Shown here: positions 18,220-27,773 of the stretch, in pieces
Numbering within the stretch: position 1 is the first letter of the stretch
Layout of the letters: each line of letters starts with the position of its first letter
DNA from: Desulfosporosinus sp. FKB
Lineage (GTDB): Bacteria > Bacillota > Desulfitobacteriia > Desulfitobacteriales > Desulfitobacteriaceae
Reading direction: 5' to 3'
NCBI RefSeq assembly: GCF_002196705.1
Contig: NZ_NADJ01000034.1
Coordinates: 78,097 to 142,096, forward strand
Length of the DNA: 64,000 bases
Notes under the pieces: generated by a model
What the model was told of the DNA's origin: nothing
The model's database searches: none
What the model saw: only the letters and a program-made list of their open reading frames with translations
Made by a program: the position numbers and the translations under genes

Positions 18220-19404
18220 ATGATATCTAATAAAATGAAAGAGCAGGTTCAAAGCAGCTCGATTATTCGTGCAATGTTTGAGGAAGGAAAGCGATTGGCG
18301 GAAATTCACGGTGCAGAAAATGTTTTTGACTTCAGCCTCGGAAATCCAAGTGTTGAGCCTCCGGAGGATGTTAGGCAAGCAATCTTAGAAATATTAAATA
18401 CGGAAAACACCACTAAAATTCATGGATACATGAATAATTCAGGATTTGAGGACGTTAGGGCAATAATCGCCGATTCGATAAATGATAAATTTGGCACTGT
18501 TTTTGGACAGAGGAACATACTGATGACCGTCGGTGCTGCCGGCGGCATAAACGTTATTCTTAAAACATTACTAAACCCAGGAGATGAAGTCATTACCTTT
18601 GCCCCTTTTTTCGGAGAGTACCGAAATTATGTTAATAATTTTGAGGGCCAGCTGCTCGTAGTCTCCCCTAATACTCTTGATTTTCAACCAAATCTTGAAG
18701 AATTTAAGCAAAAAATTACTCCTCAAACCAAAGTGATTATTATAAATTCACCGAATAATCCTACCGGTGTGGTTTATTCCGAAGAAACTATCCTTAAAAT
18801 GACAGACATTTTAAGAGAAAAACAAAAAGAATTTGGCACCGATATTTATCTCTTTTCTGATGAACCCTACCGAGAATTGGCCTATGACAATGTAAAAGTT
18901 CCTTATGTAACTAAGTATTATGAAAACACAATTATCGGCTATTCATTTAGTAAGTCTCTTTCTTTGCCAGGCGAACGAATTGGCTATTTAGTAATTCCCG
19001 ATCAGGCAGCAGATTTCGAAAATATACTGATAGCGGCGAATATCGCAAATCGTACCTTAGGTTATGTTAATGCGCCATCTCTATTTCAAAGAGTTGTGGC
19101 TAAATGCTTGAATGCCAAAGTGGATGTTGAGACCTATAATAAGAATCGTGAACTTTTCTATAACGGACTCTTATCCTACGGCTATCAATGTATTAAGCCT
19201 GAAGGCGCATTCTACTTGTTTATTAAAACCCCCCTTGATAACGACGTGGAATTCTGCAATTTGGCCAAGCAGAAGAATATTCTTATTGTACCCGGAACTG
19301 CTTTTGGTTGTCCCGGCTATGCGCGTATTGCTTATTGTGTTGCTTATAAAACCATCGAGAACGCTTTGCCGGGATTCAAGGCGTTAATTGAAGAACTTCA
19401 ATAA
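18220..19404 (+). CDS. PLP-dependent class I/II aminotransferase
   Basis: About 394 residues. Motifs: FDFSLGNPSVEPP near the N-terminus, INSPNNPTGVVYSEE (about 175-190), SDEPYREL, and PLP-lysine in GYSFSKSLSLPGERIGY (about 245-262). I use ATG 18220 with AAAGGAAGG at optimal distance; an in-frame TTG lies at 18211. It belongs to the aspartate/aromatic aminotransferase-like group; substrate unknown. A TATAAT at about 18162 suggests its own promoter, and a terminator follows. Confidence 0.9.
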   Translation: MISNKMKEQVQSSSIIRAMFEEGKRLAEIHGAENVFDFSLGNPSVEPPEDVRQAILEILNTENTTKIHGYMNNSGFEDVRAIIADSINDKFGTVFGQRNILMTVGAAGGINVILKTLLNPGDEVITFAPFFGEYRNYVNNFEGQLLVVSPNTLDFQPNLEEFKQKITPQTKVIIINSPNNPTGVVYSEETILKMTDILREKQKEFGTDIYLFSDEPYRELAYDNVKVPYVTKYYENTIIGYSFSKSLSLPGERIGYLVIPDQAADFENILIAANIANRTLGYVNAPSLFQRVVAKCLNAKVDVETYNKNRELFYNGLLSYGYQCIKPEGAFYLFIKTPLDNDVEFCNLAKQKNILIVPGTAFGCPGYARIAYCVAYKTIENALPGFKALIEELQ

Positions 19405-19464
19405 GATATAAGTATCCTATTTATCCTTCGATGATGAAAGATGACATCTTAATTACATGTTAAT

Positions 19465-19496
19465 TGCGGGCTTTTTAGCCCGCAGTTTATTTTTGT
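19465..19496 (+). terminator. Intrinsic terminator
   Basis: TGCGGGCT (19465-19472) / AGCCCGCA (19477-19484) followed by a T-rich tail. Confidence 0.85.
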
Positions 19497-19582
19497 AGAG
19501 GAAAAAGCCGTAGGCTAACGGACTTTCTGTTCTTTATCCACTCTTCGGTTTTTTGCTTTTTATATAAAAATTAACCTCATGA

Positions 19583-20428
19583 CTAGGAAATAAACTCTAG
19601 AATTTTTTGGTAGGTTTCTTTTGTGTCCAGATACCCGTTTTGCAATAGTCCATGAAGCTTTTGAGGATTCTTTTCAATTCGACCAACCTCTAAGGCTTTA
19701 GATGGCCTGACGACAAGAGCCTGACCGTTACTCTCAAGCTGCTCAATATAATCTAAGGTATCGTTGTAAATTTTATAGCGATTCAACATCGTTTCTACTA
19801 AGGAAGGGTACTTTCTGTAAGCTACTTTGAGGAATCCGGTGAACTTAGCCGGACTTTTCCTGTAGCCGCGATTTCTTGTTAAGACGATGACATTTTTAGA
19901 GTTGCCGTCCTCAATGGATTTGCGGATAGGTATGGAATCTGAGATTCCACCATCTAATAATTCGTACCCTTTATAATGCACAATAGGAGATATAAGAGGC
20001 AGAGAAGCTGAGGCTCTTAAAGCCTGAAACTTTTCACCAATTTCTTCTTTAGTTAAATAAACAGGTTTACCGGTTTTACAATCTGTGGCACCTACTAAAA
20101 AATTACAAGGAGAATTATAAAAAGTCTTAAAATCAAAAGCGACATGCTTATTAGGAACTTCGTCAAAGATAAAATCCATTCCAAAATATGATTTGCTGAG
20201 CAGAAGATTTCTTAAACTCATGTACCGCCAATCTTGCGCATAATTGATAATAACCTTCTCGTTACGTCCACGCTGCTTCGAAATATAGGAAACAGCATTG
20301 CATGCGCCGGCGGATACGCCAATGATATAGTTGAAATAGAGATCATTCTCCATAAAATATTCCAGAACTCCACAGGTATAGAGTCCTCTCATGCCTCCGC
20401 CCTCTAACACTAAGCCTATTTTTTCCAT
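19583..20428 (-). CDS. Patatin-like phospholipase family protein
   Basis: A serine lipid hydrolase of 281 residues. The oxyanion motif GGGMRGLYTCG is at the N-terminus, the nucleophile elbow GVSAGACNA around 40-48, and the catalytic Asp in LLDGGISDSIP around 160. These are the Ser-Asp dyad features of the YjjU/RssA-type bacterial patatins. ATG 20428 is preferred because GAGGTG lies 7 nt upstream; an in-frame GTG is at 20437. No signal peptide, so it is probably cytoplasmic. Acts on unknown lipids. Confidence 0.92.
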   Translation of the reverse strand: MEKIGLVLEGGGMRGLYTCGVLEYFMENDLYFNYIIGVSAGACNAVSYISKQRGRNEKVIINYAQDWRYMSLRNLLLSKSYFGMDFIFDEVPNKHVAFDFKTFYNSPCNFLVGATDCKTGKPVYLTKEEIGEKFQALRASASLPLISPIVHYKGYELLDGGISDSIPIRKSIEDGNSKNVIVLTRNRGYRKSPAKFTGFLKVAYRKYPSLVETMLNRYKIYNDTLDYIEQLESNGQALVVRPSKALEVGRIEKNPQKLHGLLQNGYLDTKETYQKILEFIS

Positions 20429-20629
20429 AGCCTTCACCTCTGCAATATTAATTATTCATATAGCAATTTCATAATGCTGTAAAACTGAATTAGCGTTAGT
20501 TAACAAACCTATAAGACATTTGAATAAAACTCTAATTGGCAACAGTATCCAAATTCATAGAAGAATATCCCATCTTGTACTATAATTAATACTAGACTAT
20601 TAAGTAAGAAACATAGAGGAGAAGTATTC

Positions 20630-21910
20630 ATGGCACATAGAACGTTGAAATCAGGATATGAGCAATTAAGTGAGCGCTTAAATCGATTTCCGCAAGGGGC
20701 ACCGCCTACCGAGTATTTGTTTAAAATACTTAAGGTTCTCATGAGCGAAAAAGAAGCTAGGATTATGTCCAAGCTGCCTATAAAGCCATTCACGGTTCAA
20801 GCTGCTAGCGCGGCCTTATCTATGGATTTAAAAGATACAGAAAAAACACTAATAGAACTTGCCTCCAGAGCCCTATTGTTGGATATTGAGGATCCCACAG
20901 GCGTAAGAACCTTTGTACTGCCGCCGCCGATGGCCGGTTTTTTCGAATTTTCTTTAATGCGGCTTAATGGGAACAGTAATCAAAGACTCCTTGCCGAACT
21001 ATTTTATCAGTACTTAAATGTTGAGGAGAATTTTGTTCGCGATTTATTTGTTACCGAAACGAAATTAGGCCGGATTTTTGTCAATGAACAAGCGTTAAGC
21101 ACCGTAAATGATCTTCATATCTTGGATTATGAACGAAGTAGTGAAATAATTAAAAAAGCCTCCCATATAGGAGTTGGCACTTGTTATTGCAGACATAAGA
21201 TGAGTCATCTTGGCAAGGCATGTGATGCTCCTCTGGAGATTTGTATGACATTTGGAGGAACTGCAGCCAGCCTGATTAAATATGGTTATGCCAGAGAAAT
21301 CACCGTTTCCGAATGTATGAGTTTAATTGAAAAGGCTTATGAGCATAACTTAGTCCAAATTGGTGAAAACGAACAAGAAGGATTACCTTTTTTATGCAAT
21401 TGCTGCGGCTGTTGCTGTGAAGCTCTCTTGGCCATAAAACGGTTCGGAACCTTAAACACTATAAATACAACAAATTTCCTGCCAGAGGTAGACGAAGCCC
21501 GGTGCAAAGGCTGTGGAAGGTGTGTTCAAGCCTGCCCCGTGGGGGCCTTGTCCATTGAATCTCAAACGATAGGCGATAGCACAGTCCTAAAAAAAGTCAA
21601 ATTAGATGAGAATGTCTGCCTGGGATGCGGTGTTTGTGTGAGAAATTGTAATCATGGGGCCTTAAAGCTTAATCACCGGGATAAACGGGTAATAACACCT
21701 GTCAACTCTGTTCATCGCATCGTTTTGCAAAGTATTGAGAAAGGGCAGCTTCATAATCTCATCTTTGATAATCAGGCTTTGTTTAGTCACCGCGCCATGG
21801 CAGCAATTTTGGGAGCAATCTTAAAAATGCCTCCCCTTAAACAAATGATGGCAAGTGAACAGGTCAAGTCCAAGTATTTGTTAGCTCTTATTAAAAATTA
21901 TAAGGTATGA
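20630..21910 (+). CDS. Ferredoxin-domain protein with N-terminal winged-helix-like region
   Basis: 426 residues. The N-terminal ~100 residues look like a winged helix-turn-helix. The middle holds Cys motifs CYCRHKM and a striking CNCCGCCC near residue 260. The C-terminus has two [4Fe-4S] ferredoxin motifs, CKGCGRCVQACPVGAL and CLGCGVCVRNCNHGAL. Proteins of this layout occur in strict anaerobes; role unknown, possibly redox sensing or electron transfer. ATG follows GAGGAGAAG. Shares a terminator region with the convergent nitroreductase. Confidence 0.82.
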   Translation: MAHRTLKSGYEQLSERLNRFPQGAPPTEYLFKILKVLMSEKEARIMSKLPIKPFTVQAASAALSMDLKDTEKTLIELASRALLLDIEDPTGVRTFVLPPPMAGFFEFSLMRLNGNSNQRLLAELFYQYLNVEENFVRDLFVTETKLGRIFVNEQALSTVNDLHILDYERSSEIIKKASHIGVGTCYCRHKMSHLGKACDAPLEICMTFGGTAASLIKYGYAREITVSECMSLIEKAYEHNLVQIGENEQEGLPFLCNCCGCCCEALLAIKRFGTLNTINTTNFLPEVDEARCKGCGRCVQACPVGALSIESQTIGDSTVLKKVKLDENVCLGCGVCVRNCNHGALKLNHRDKRVITPVNSVHRIVLQSIEKGQLHNLIFDNQALFSHRAMAAILGAILKMPPLKQMMASEQVKSKYLLALIKNYKV

Positions 21911-21940
21911 AAAGAATTAGATAATCGTTCTTTATGCCAG

Positions 21941-21977
21941 CAAAGGAAGAGACTTTTTAAAAAAAGTCCTTCCTTTG
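21941..21977. terminator. Bidirectional terminator between convergent genes
   Basis: CAAAGGAAG-AGACTTTTT / AAAAAGTCCTTCCTTTG inverted repeat with A/T tracts on both sides of the loop. Confidence 0.65.
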
Positions 21978-22031
21978 TCTATATTGATTAGTTTTAGATT
22001 TTTGGGAAGCATGCAGCAGGCAATGATAACA

Positions 22032-22649
22032 TTATACTTCTTTAAGGATTAGTTGGTCTAAATCAATTCTCGGGCGTGGCTTAGGGTTTTGATCAGGATA
22101 GCCGACAGGGATTAAGGCTACGACACGATAATTATCACTCAAATCGAGGATTTTCTTAACCTTTTCTTGATCGAACATCATGATCCAGCATGTGCCAAGA
22201 CCAAGATCAACAGCTCGTAATGTAAGATGATCAACAGCAATGGCGGCATTTAACCGTAGATAGCCTTCGGCGACTGCTGGATCCAAGGGTATGCGTTTGG
22301 CATAGGCATCGGGGTCCATTTTTTCAAGAGGAGTATCATTAAAAGCTCCTGCTTCTTTAAGTTCTCGGGCTCTTGTTCCCATGCCTCCGAAGGACTCCAT
22401 GTCCACACAGCAGGCAATGACAACAGGTGCGTGGCTGACAAAGGGCAACGGCGAAGCTTCTGTCAGTCTGGCACGTGCTGCTTCACTTTTGATAACTACA
22501 AAGCGAGTAGGCTGAAGGTTACTGCCTGAGGGGGCAAGCCGAGCTGCTTCGATCAACTCTCTGATCGCCGTCTCAGGGACTGAATCTGCTTTGAATCGTC
22601 GAATACTCCGTCTGGTTTTCAGAGCATCAAGTAATTCCATAGAATTCAT
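22032..22649 (-). CDS. Nitroreductase family FMN oxidoreductase
   Basis: 205 residues. FMN-binding motif TRRSIRRFK at the N-terminus, RLAPSGSNLQPTRFVV, and the C-terminal GLGTCWIMMF and ALIPVGYPDQNPKPRPR typical of the NfsB/oxygen-insensitive nitroreductase superfamily. Likely uses FMN and NAD(P)H to reduce an unknown nitro or quinone compound. Starts possible at ATG 22649 or ATG 22640; ribosome binding sites are weak for both. Confidence 0.9.
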   Translation of the reverse strand: MNSMELLDALKTRRSIRRFKADSVPETAIRELIEAARLAPSGSNLQPTRFVVIKSEAARARLTEASPLPFVSHAPVVIACCVDMESFGGMGTRARELKEAGAFNDTPLEKMDPDAYAKRIPLDPAVAEGYLRLNAAIAVDHLTLRAVDLGLGTCWIMMFDQEKVKKILDLSDNYRVVALIPVGYPDQNPKPRPRIDLDQLILKEV

Positions 22650-22938
22650 CTTCTTTCTTTAAAACTAAAATTGCTTTTTAAGTATTTTTATCAGGCAAGG
22701 CATACGTTCTTAATCTTATCTACTTACATTTTAGGGGATTACCCCCTTATTTGCAAATTCTGCACTGACTATAAAAAATTGTAAGTTGCTAGTCTTTTTA
22801 AAGAGAAAGTTTTAAGTAATTGGCAGTAATTAGAAGGTTATTGCTCTTAGTTGTCGAAATAGAAAAATACAATGATTATAATATAGCCTTGAGTAAAGCT
22901 GTTGCAAGAGATTAACTATTGAAATGGAGTGTCTGCCT

Positions 22939-24678
22939 ATGAAAAATAAAACGAAGAATTCAAAATCGGTTATCAACTACGGGATTAGGTTTAAATTACA
23001 AGCTAGCTTTTTAGCCGTAATTATAATGACACTTTTTGTGGGGATAGTGGGGTATTATGGTATTTACCGGCTTAATCAGAGCGCACAAGATCTGGGTGAT
23101 CATTGGCTAAAGGCCACTAATGCCTTAGGACTGGTCGTTGAGGATACGGAAGATATGCAGAGGACGCTCCTATTGGGCTTTTCGGAACGAGGCGATGCGA
23201 CGGCTTATCAAGGTATTAAGTTCAGCTTTCTTAATAATAAAACGAAATGGGAAAATGATTTCACGACCTATAGCAGATATGTAACGAGCTCCGAAGGGAA
23301 AACCAGAAATGAATCTATGAAAAAGGCATTCGATGCTTACATAACAGATGCTGATCAGGTTTGGAAGTTGATTGAAGACAATAACGACAAAGAGGCCCGA
23401 GCTCTTTTAATCGATAAGAGCAAGGAAAGTTTTGATCAAGTAATTAATGCAATGGAAGCTCAGATGTATTTTATGGATAAAGGAGGAGAACAAGCGGTTG
23501 CTGACGCCCAGCTTACAAATGCTACTGGCTTAAAGTTTCTGATTATTTTTATCGGCGCCGCTTTTCTCCTCGGAATAGTGCTGACAATATTGTTGGCGAG
23601 AAACATCAGTCGGCCCCTTAATAAGGTCACGATGATTGCTCAATCCGTAGCTAATGGTGATTTAAAGGTTAGTATTCCGGAGATAAAAAATCGAGATGAA
23701 ATAGGTATTTTAGCACAAGCGGTGGGGGATATGGTTCGATCGCTAAGAGAAATTATCGGTGAAGTATTAAATCAATCCGAGAGTGTAGCGGCAACGAGTG
23801 AAGAATTGTCGGCAGCTGCCGAAGAAGCAACCACTGCGAGTGAACAAGTTTCCACCACTTTGGTTCAACTTACGACTGGCGCATCGAGTCAAGCATTATC
23901 GGTGAAGGATACGAGTGTTGTCATCGAACAGATGTCTTCGAGTGCTCAACAGGTGGCAGCCAATACGGAGATTGTTAATCAAAGTAGTGAGAAAGCAGCA
24001 CAAGCAGCTGATGTGGGATTTCTGCAGGTGGAAAATGCAGTGCAAAAAATCGAACAAATTCGTGAAGTTTCGGTCCAAACCGCTGAGGCCGTATTTCATT
24101 TGGGCGAGCAATCGAAAGAGATTGGACAAATTGTTGATGTGATTAAGGGCATTTCGGAACAAACGAATTTATTAGCTTTAAATGCTGCCATTGAGGCGGC
24201 TCGAGCAGGTGAACATGGAAGGGGTTTTGCGGTGGTAGCTGACGAGGTTAGAAAGTTAGCGGAACAATCTTCTTTATCTGCTACTCAAATCGCATTCTTG
24301 ATTGAAACGATACAACGTGACACGGAACGGGTTGTTGAGGGGATGGAGAAAGGCAAAGATGAGGTCGCTGCCGGTGTTGAAGCTGTAAATTTGGCAGGAA
24401 ATTCCTTTAGAACTATCGTCGAAGAGGTTAATACTGTCGTCAAACAAATCCAGGAAGTTATTTCTGTTGCTCAGCAAATGGCCAGCGGAGCTGTTCATGC
24501 TGTGGAATCTGTTAAAAGTATTGGAGATATTGCCGAACAAACAGCGGCTAATGTGGAAGAAGTTTCAGCAACTTCTGAGGAGCAAGCGGCAACAATGAGT
24601 TCTGTAAGTCAATCTGCCGAGGCCTTGGCGAAGCTAGGTGAAAGTCTAGCTTTACTGGTGAGCAAATTTGACGTTTAA
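22939..24678 (+). CDS. Methyl-accepting chemotaxis protein
   Basis: Membrane chemoreceptor of about 579 residues. TM1 near residue 23-45, a periplasmic helical region of about 150 residues (4HB_MCP-like), TM2 ([20 protein letters not shown]), a HAMP domain starting SRPLNKV, and a cytoplasmic signalling domain with the highly conserved hairpin tip [22 protein letters not shown] 22939 is chosen because GGAG lies 8-9 nt upstream; ATG 22924 is in frame. Ligand unknown. No che genes are nearby. Confidence 0.93.
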   Translation: MKNKTKNSKSVINYGIRFKLQASFLAVIIMTLFVGIVGYYGIYRLNQSAQDLGDHWLKATNALGLVVEDTEDMQRTLLLGFSERGDATAYQGIKFSFLNNKTKWENDFTTYSRYVTSSEGKTRNESMKKAFDAYITDADQVWKLIEDNNDKEARALLIDKSKESFDQVINAMEAQMYFMDKGGEQAVADAQLTNATGLKFLIIFIGAAFLLGIVLTILLARNISRPLNKVTMIAQSVANGDLKVSIPEIKNRDEIGILAQAVGDMVRSLREIIGEVLNQSESVAATSEELSAAAEEATTASEQVSTTLVQLTTGASSQALSVKDTSVVIEQMSSSAQQVAANTEIVNQSSEKAAQAADVGFLQVENAVQKIEQIREVSVQTAEAVFHLGEQSKEIGQIVDVIKGISEQTNLLALNAAIEAARAGEHGRGFAVVADEVRKLAEQSSLSATQIAFLIETIQRDTERVVEGMEKGKDEVAAGVEAVNLAGNSFRTIVEEVNTVVKQIQEVISVAQQMASGAVHAVESVKSIGDIAEQTAANVEEVSATSEEQAATMSSVSQSAEALAKLGESLALLVSKFDV

Positions 24679-24783
24679 ACTTTAGTGAAGATGTGTGTGA
24701 TCAGAGTTCTGCGCAAAAGAAGTCTTCGGAGGAAGAGATTGGTCTCAGGTTGGAATTCACTGTTAAAATAAAGGAGGAAGCAT

Positions 24784-24993
24784 ATGGGAACAATGATTGC
24801 GGGATTTACTCTGAATAAACTATTGACGTTGGGCCTAGGTGTTATTGCTGTGGGCTTTATACTTAAAAAGTTATTTAAGTTGGCAATTGCAGTACTTATA
24901 ATTGCTGCACTTGTTTATTATGGCTTGCCTATAATTCATACTACATTGGCTCAATTTCCTAAATTCTCTGATATCTTGTTCGTGAATCTTTAA
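24784..24993 (+). CDS. Small membrane protein, unknown
   Basis: 69 residues; two hydrophobic stretches (about 5-25 and 30-52) with a KK-LFK basic turn. Excellent AAGGAGG before ATG 24784. No recognised family. It lies between the chemoreceptor and the second NhaC paralogue, in the same direction as both. Confidence 0.65.
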   Translation: MGTMIAGFTLNKLLTLGLGVIAVGFILKKLFKLAIAVLIIAALVYYGLPIIHTTLAQFPKFSDILFVNL

Positions 24994-25064
24994 AAAGCTC
25001 AGTATAGATTACTTTTCAGCGCGGGATATTATAACAATAGCCTACGTTGAAAAGGGGTATTTAA

Positions 25065-26600
25065 ATGCATGGAACTGTATGGTCTTTGGTACCGTTTCTT
25101 GTGGTAATTCCACTGGCTCTGTTCACTAGACAGGTCTTGCCGGGCTTAGTTGCTGGTTTGTTAATAGGAGCCTACATGATTAATCCTACACCGTTAGGCG
25201 GGGTGGATACAGCACTTCAATACATTTTAAAAGAATTAGCTGTTTCGGACAATTTGCGTTTGATCGTCTTCATGTATGGTTTCGGAGCTTTCGTTGGCTT
25301 AGTTCGCATTACCGGAGGAGTCAGCGGTTTTGCTCAAATTATGGAAACAAAGATTCATTCCGGACGAGGCGCCTTTATCGTAACTTGGTTATCGTCCTTC
25401 CTTACCTTCATGGCGCCTGATTTTCGGATCATTACGGTGGGCCCGGTCATGAAACAAGTATTCTCGCGTCTTCAAGTGCCTGTCAATAAGGTAGCATTTG
25501 TGATTGATGCTACAGCGACACCTTTATGTGCGATTATGCCTCTAGGAACAGTCTTTATTGGTTATAGTATCGGATTGCTGGGGGTGGCGAGCCGGCATCA
25601 AGGAATTCCTATGGCTCCTTATAATTTGTTTTTACTCAGCATCCCTTTTAACTTTTTTTCCTTGGCGATGCTCGCTTTTGCTTTGGGCTATACGTTTCTC
25701 AAAAGTGATAAAGTACAAGAAAAAAATTCCAGTGCTCAACCTGTTGAATCCATAGAGAAAATGAGGTCGATTGGTTCGGCGAAATTAGCTTATGCGGAAA
25801 CTGCGCTGGAATTGTCAATCCCTTCACCTATCTCCAAAGAGAGGAAAAAGAGGGGTCATGACCATGGTGATGAACTATTTCCTGATCCGATAGAACTTGT
25901 CGCTCAAAAGGTTAAACCAGATGCTCTTAACCTTATAGTACCCTTAGCTCTTTTACTAACCTTAACATTATTTTTTACCTGGTGGGATGGCCATCTTCAT
26001 TCTTCAAACATATTAGGTGCCTTTATCCAAGCTAATGCAGCAAAAGCGATGTTGGAAGCCTTGCTATCGACGCTGTTGTTCTCCTTTATTTGGTATGCCT
26101 TTCGCAAGGAACCTATCCAACGAACTCTTTTTGGTTTCATGCAAGGCGGCAATGAAATGATGGCTGTGAATGTTCTTTTAGTTTTTGTCTGGGCTGTTTC
26201 GGCAATCTCTACAGACCTTGGGTTTGTCACTTATACGGAACAGACAGTGGGACGGTTAGTCCCGGCTGCTTTTATTGCACCAGCTTTTTTCGCATTGGGG
26301 TGTATGCTCTCCTATGTAATTGGCTCATCCTTCGGTACTTGGGGGATTTTATTGCCGCTGGGGTTTTCGCTGGCGACGACTGAACACGCAGCTTTGCCCT
26401 TAATTGCAGGAGCCGTATTTGCCAGCGGTACGTTTGGCGGATTTGTATCTCCACTAAGTGATAATACTGTGGCAATGGCAACTGTCATGAGAATTCCGGT
26501 TATGGACTACGCAAAGTTAAAACTGCGTCTGGGACTTCTGGTTGCAGCTGCCTGCATGATCTTATATGGTCTCGTCGGCTGGTTTTATCGTGGGACATAA
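25065..26600 (+). CDS. NhaC-family Na+/H+ antiporter-like transporter (paralogue 2)
   Basis: A 511-residue polytopic membrane protein, paralogue of the gene at 16494. Shared motifs: RIITVGPVMKQV, IGSSFGTWGILLPLG, ASGTFGGFVSPLSDNTV. The central hydrophilic loop (about 215-280) is longer and contains a Lys/Arg- and His-rich stretch (KERKKRGHDHGDE) that differs from paralogue 1. ATG 25065 follows GGGG. Ends at a very strong hairpin terminator. Confidence 0.88.
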   Translation: MHGTVWSLVPFLVVIPLALFTRQVLPGLVAGLLIGAYMINPTPLGGVDTALQYILKELAVSDNLRLIVFMYGFGAFVGLVRITGGVSGFAQIMETKIHSGRGAFIVTWLSSFLTFMAPDFRIITVGPVMKQVFSRLQVPVNKVAFVIDATATPLCAIMPLGTVFIGYSIGLLGVASRHQGIPMAPYNLFLLSIPFNFFSLAMLAFALGYTFLKSDKVQEKNSSAQPVESIEKMRSIGSAKLAYAETALELSIPSPISKERKKRGHDHGDELFPDPIELVAQKVKPDALNLIVPLALLLTLTLFFTWWDGHLHSSNILGAFIQANAAKAMLEALLSTLLFSFIWYAFRKEPIQRTLFGFMQGGNEMMAVNVLLVFVWAVSAISTDLGFVTYTEQTVGRLVPAAFIAPAFFALGCMLSYVIGSSFGTWGILLPLGFSLATTEHAALPLIAGAVFASGTFGGFVSPLSDNTVAMATVMRIPVMDYAKLKLRLGLLVAAACMILYGLVGWFYRGT

Positions 26601-26625
26601 TTACAGTTATTTTGAGATGATTAAG

Positions 26626-26673
26626 GGGACGGTTCAAACAACACATTTTACAAGATGTTGTTTGAACCGTCCC
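26626..26673 (+). terminator. Long hairpin terminator / inverted repeat
   Basis: An 18-bp perfect inverted repeat (26626-26643 with 26656-26673) with a 12-nt loop, beginning 26 nt after the antiporter stop. The T-tract is poor, so it may act as an mRNA-stabilising hairpin as well as a terminator. Confidence 0.7.
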
Positions 26674-26683
26674 TAAATTATCT

Positions 26684-26797
26684 CATACCTTGCTTCTGTT
26701 GGGTAGAGTCTATCCTTCAGCGCGATAGCATTTGTTATGGGCTTGGCGCTTTCGTCACCGAAGTCCCAATGTTCAGCTTTAGCTGAACGTGTTCACT
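26684..26797 (+). repeat. Structured repeat, copy D (lacks P1 and P4)
   Basis: Starts inside the conserved CATACCTTGCTTC segment, has P2, P3 (AGCGC...GGCGCT) and P5 (GTTCAGCTTTAGCTGAAC), but the P1 hairpin and the whole P4 hairpin are missing. Ends GTGTTCACT. Confidence 0.85.
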
Positions 26798-26878
26798 GTA
26801 GGCTGCATGGGTGTTTCCAATAAATTGATGGCCGCTGTAGATATGATTGTTTTAATCAAGTTAGGAGGATCTCATACC

Positions 26879-27598
26879 ATGGGCCAGATAAATGTCCGAG
26901 ATGAAATAATCCCTTATGAAGAACGACGGAGCGTTCGCTATCGAAGAATAACATTAAGCATCCTGAATGATCGAGTTCGAATTTCAGCGCCCCCAAATGT
27001 GTCGAAAAGGCAAATAAAGGAGTTATTAAAGGCTAAAGAGGACTGGATTTTAAAATACTGGCTGATAAAACGCCAAAAGCAAGATCATTCGGTAAAGAAC
27101 TTTACTGATGGTGAACAATTTCCCTTTCGCGGTGAACAATTAAAACTATGTTTCCGAAGCCACAATTATCGTCGGATTCGGGTAAATTCAGATGGACAAA
27201 TGCTTATTGTGTCATTGCCTCAGGACGGTCTTGATTCTCAATCTGCGGAAACTCTGCGCAAGTTTATTATAACCTGGTATAAAGTTCAAGCACGCAATCT
27301 TTTCAAGCAAAAACTTGATGATCAGGCAAAGCGAATGCAGGTTACATACCGAGACTTTCGCTTAAAAGATCAAAGAACAAGGTGGGGAAGCTGCTCCAGT
27401 CGCGGAAACTTGAATCTTAATTGGCGAATTATTATGGCTCCCGATAAAGTGATTGATTACCTTATTATTCACGAACTGGCTCATTTGACGCATCTGAACC
27501 ATTCGCCGGAATTCTGGCAGCGAGTTAAAACCTTTATGCCGGAATATATGACCTGGAGAAAGTGGCTGAAAGACCATGGACATGAATTAGTGCTCTAG
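26879..27598 (+). CDS. YgjP-like metallopeptidase domain protein (SprT/DUF45)
   Basis: 239 residues from ATG 26879, which has AGGAGG ten bases upstream. Frame extension to 26789 overlaps repeat copy D and is not used. The zinc metalloprotease signature HELAHLTHLNHSPEFW is near residue 200, preceded by QRTRWGSCSSRGNLNLNWR, the classical DUF45/YgjP pattern. Function unknown; members often sit beside restriction genes but none are here. Confidence 0.9.
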   Translation: MGQINVRDEIIPYEERRSVRYRRITLSILNDRVRISAPPNVSKRQIKELLKAKEDWILKYWLIKRQKQDHSVKNFTDGEQFPFRGEQLKLCFRSHNYRRIRVNSDGQMLIVSLPQDGLDSQSAETLRKFIITWYKVQARNLFKQKLDDQAKRMQVTYRDFRLKDQRTRWGSCSSRGNLNLNWRIIMAPDKVIDYLIIHELAHLTHLNHSPEFWQRVKTFMPEYMTWRKWLKDHGHELVL

Positions 27599-27657
27599 GA
27601 TAACGGGATGTCCGAAACTGCGAACTACGAAATAATGAAGTTAGCAAGAGGATGTTC

Positions 27658-27773
27658 ATCCAATCGTGAGACTCCCACTTCTACAAGTGGGAGTGGTTCC
27701 CATACCTTGCTTCGGTGGGGGTAGAGTCCCCCACCGAAGCCCCGATGGTCAGCTTTAGCTGAACGAGTTCACT
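27658..27773 (+). repeat. Structured repeat, copy E (inside lysR 3' end)
   Basis: Contains P1 (CCCACTTCTACAAGTGGG), then P2 as one continuous 12-bp hairpin CTTCGGTGGGGG...CCCCCACCGAAG because P3 and P4 are gone, then P5 and GAGTTCACT. On the opposite strand it supplies the last ~30 codons and the stop codon of the LysR gene. Confidence 0.9.
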
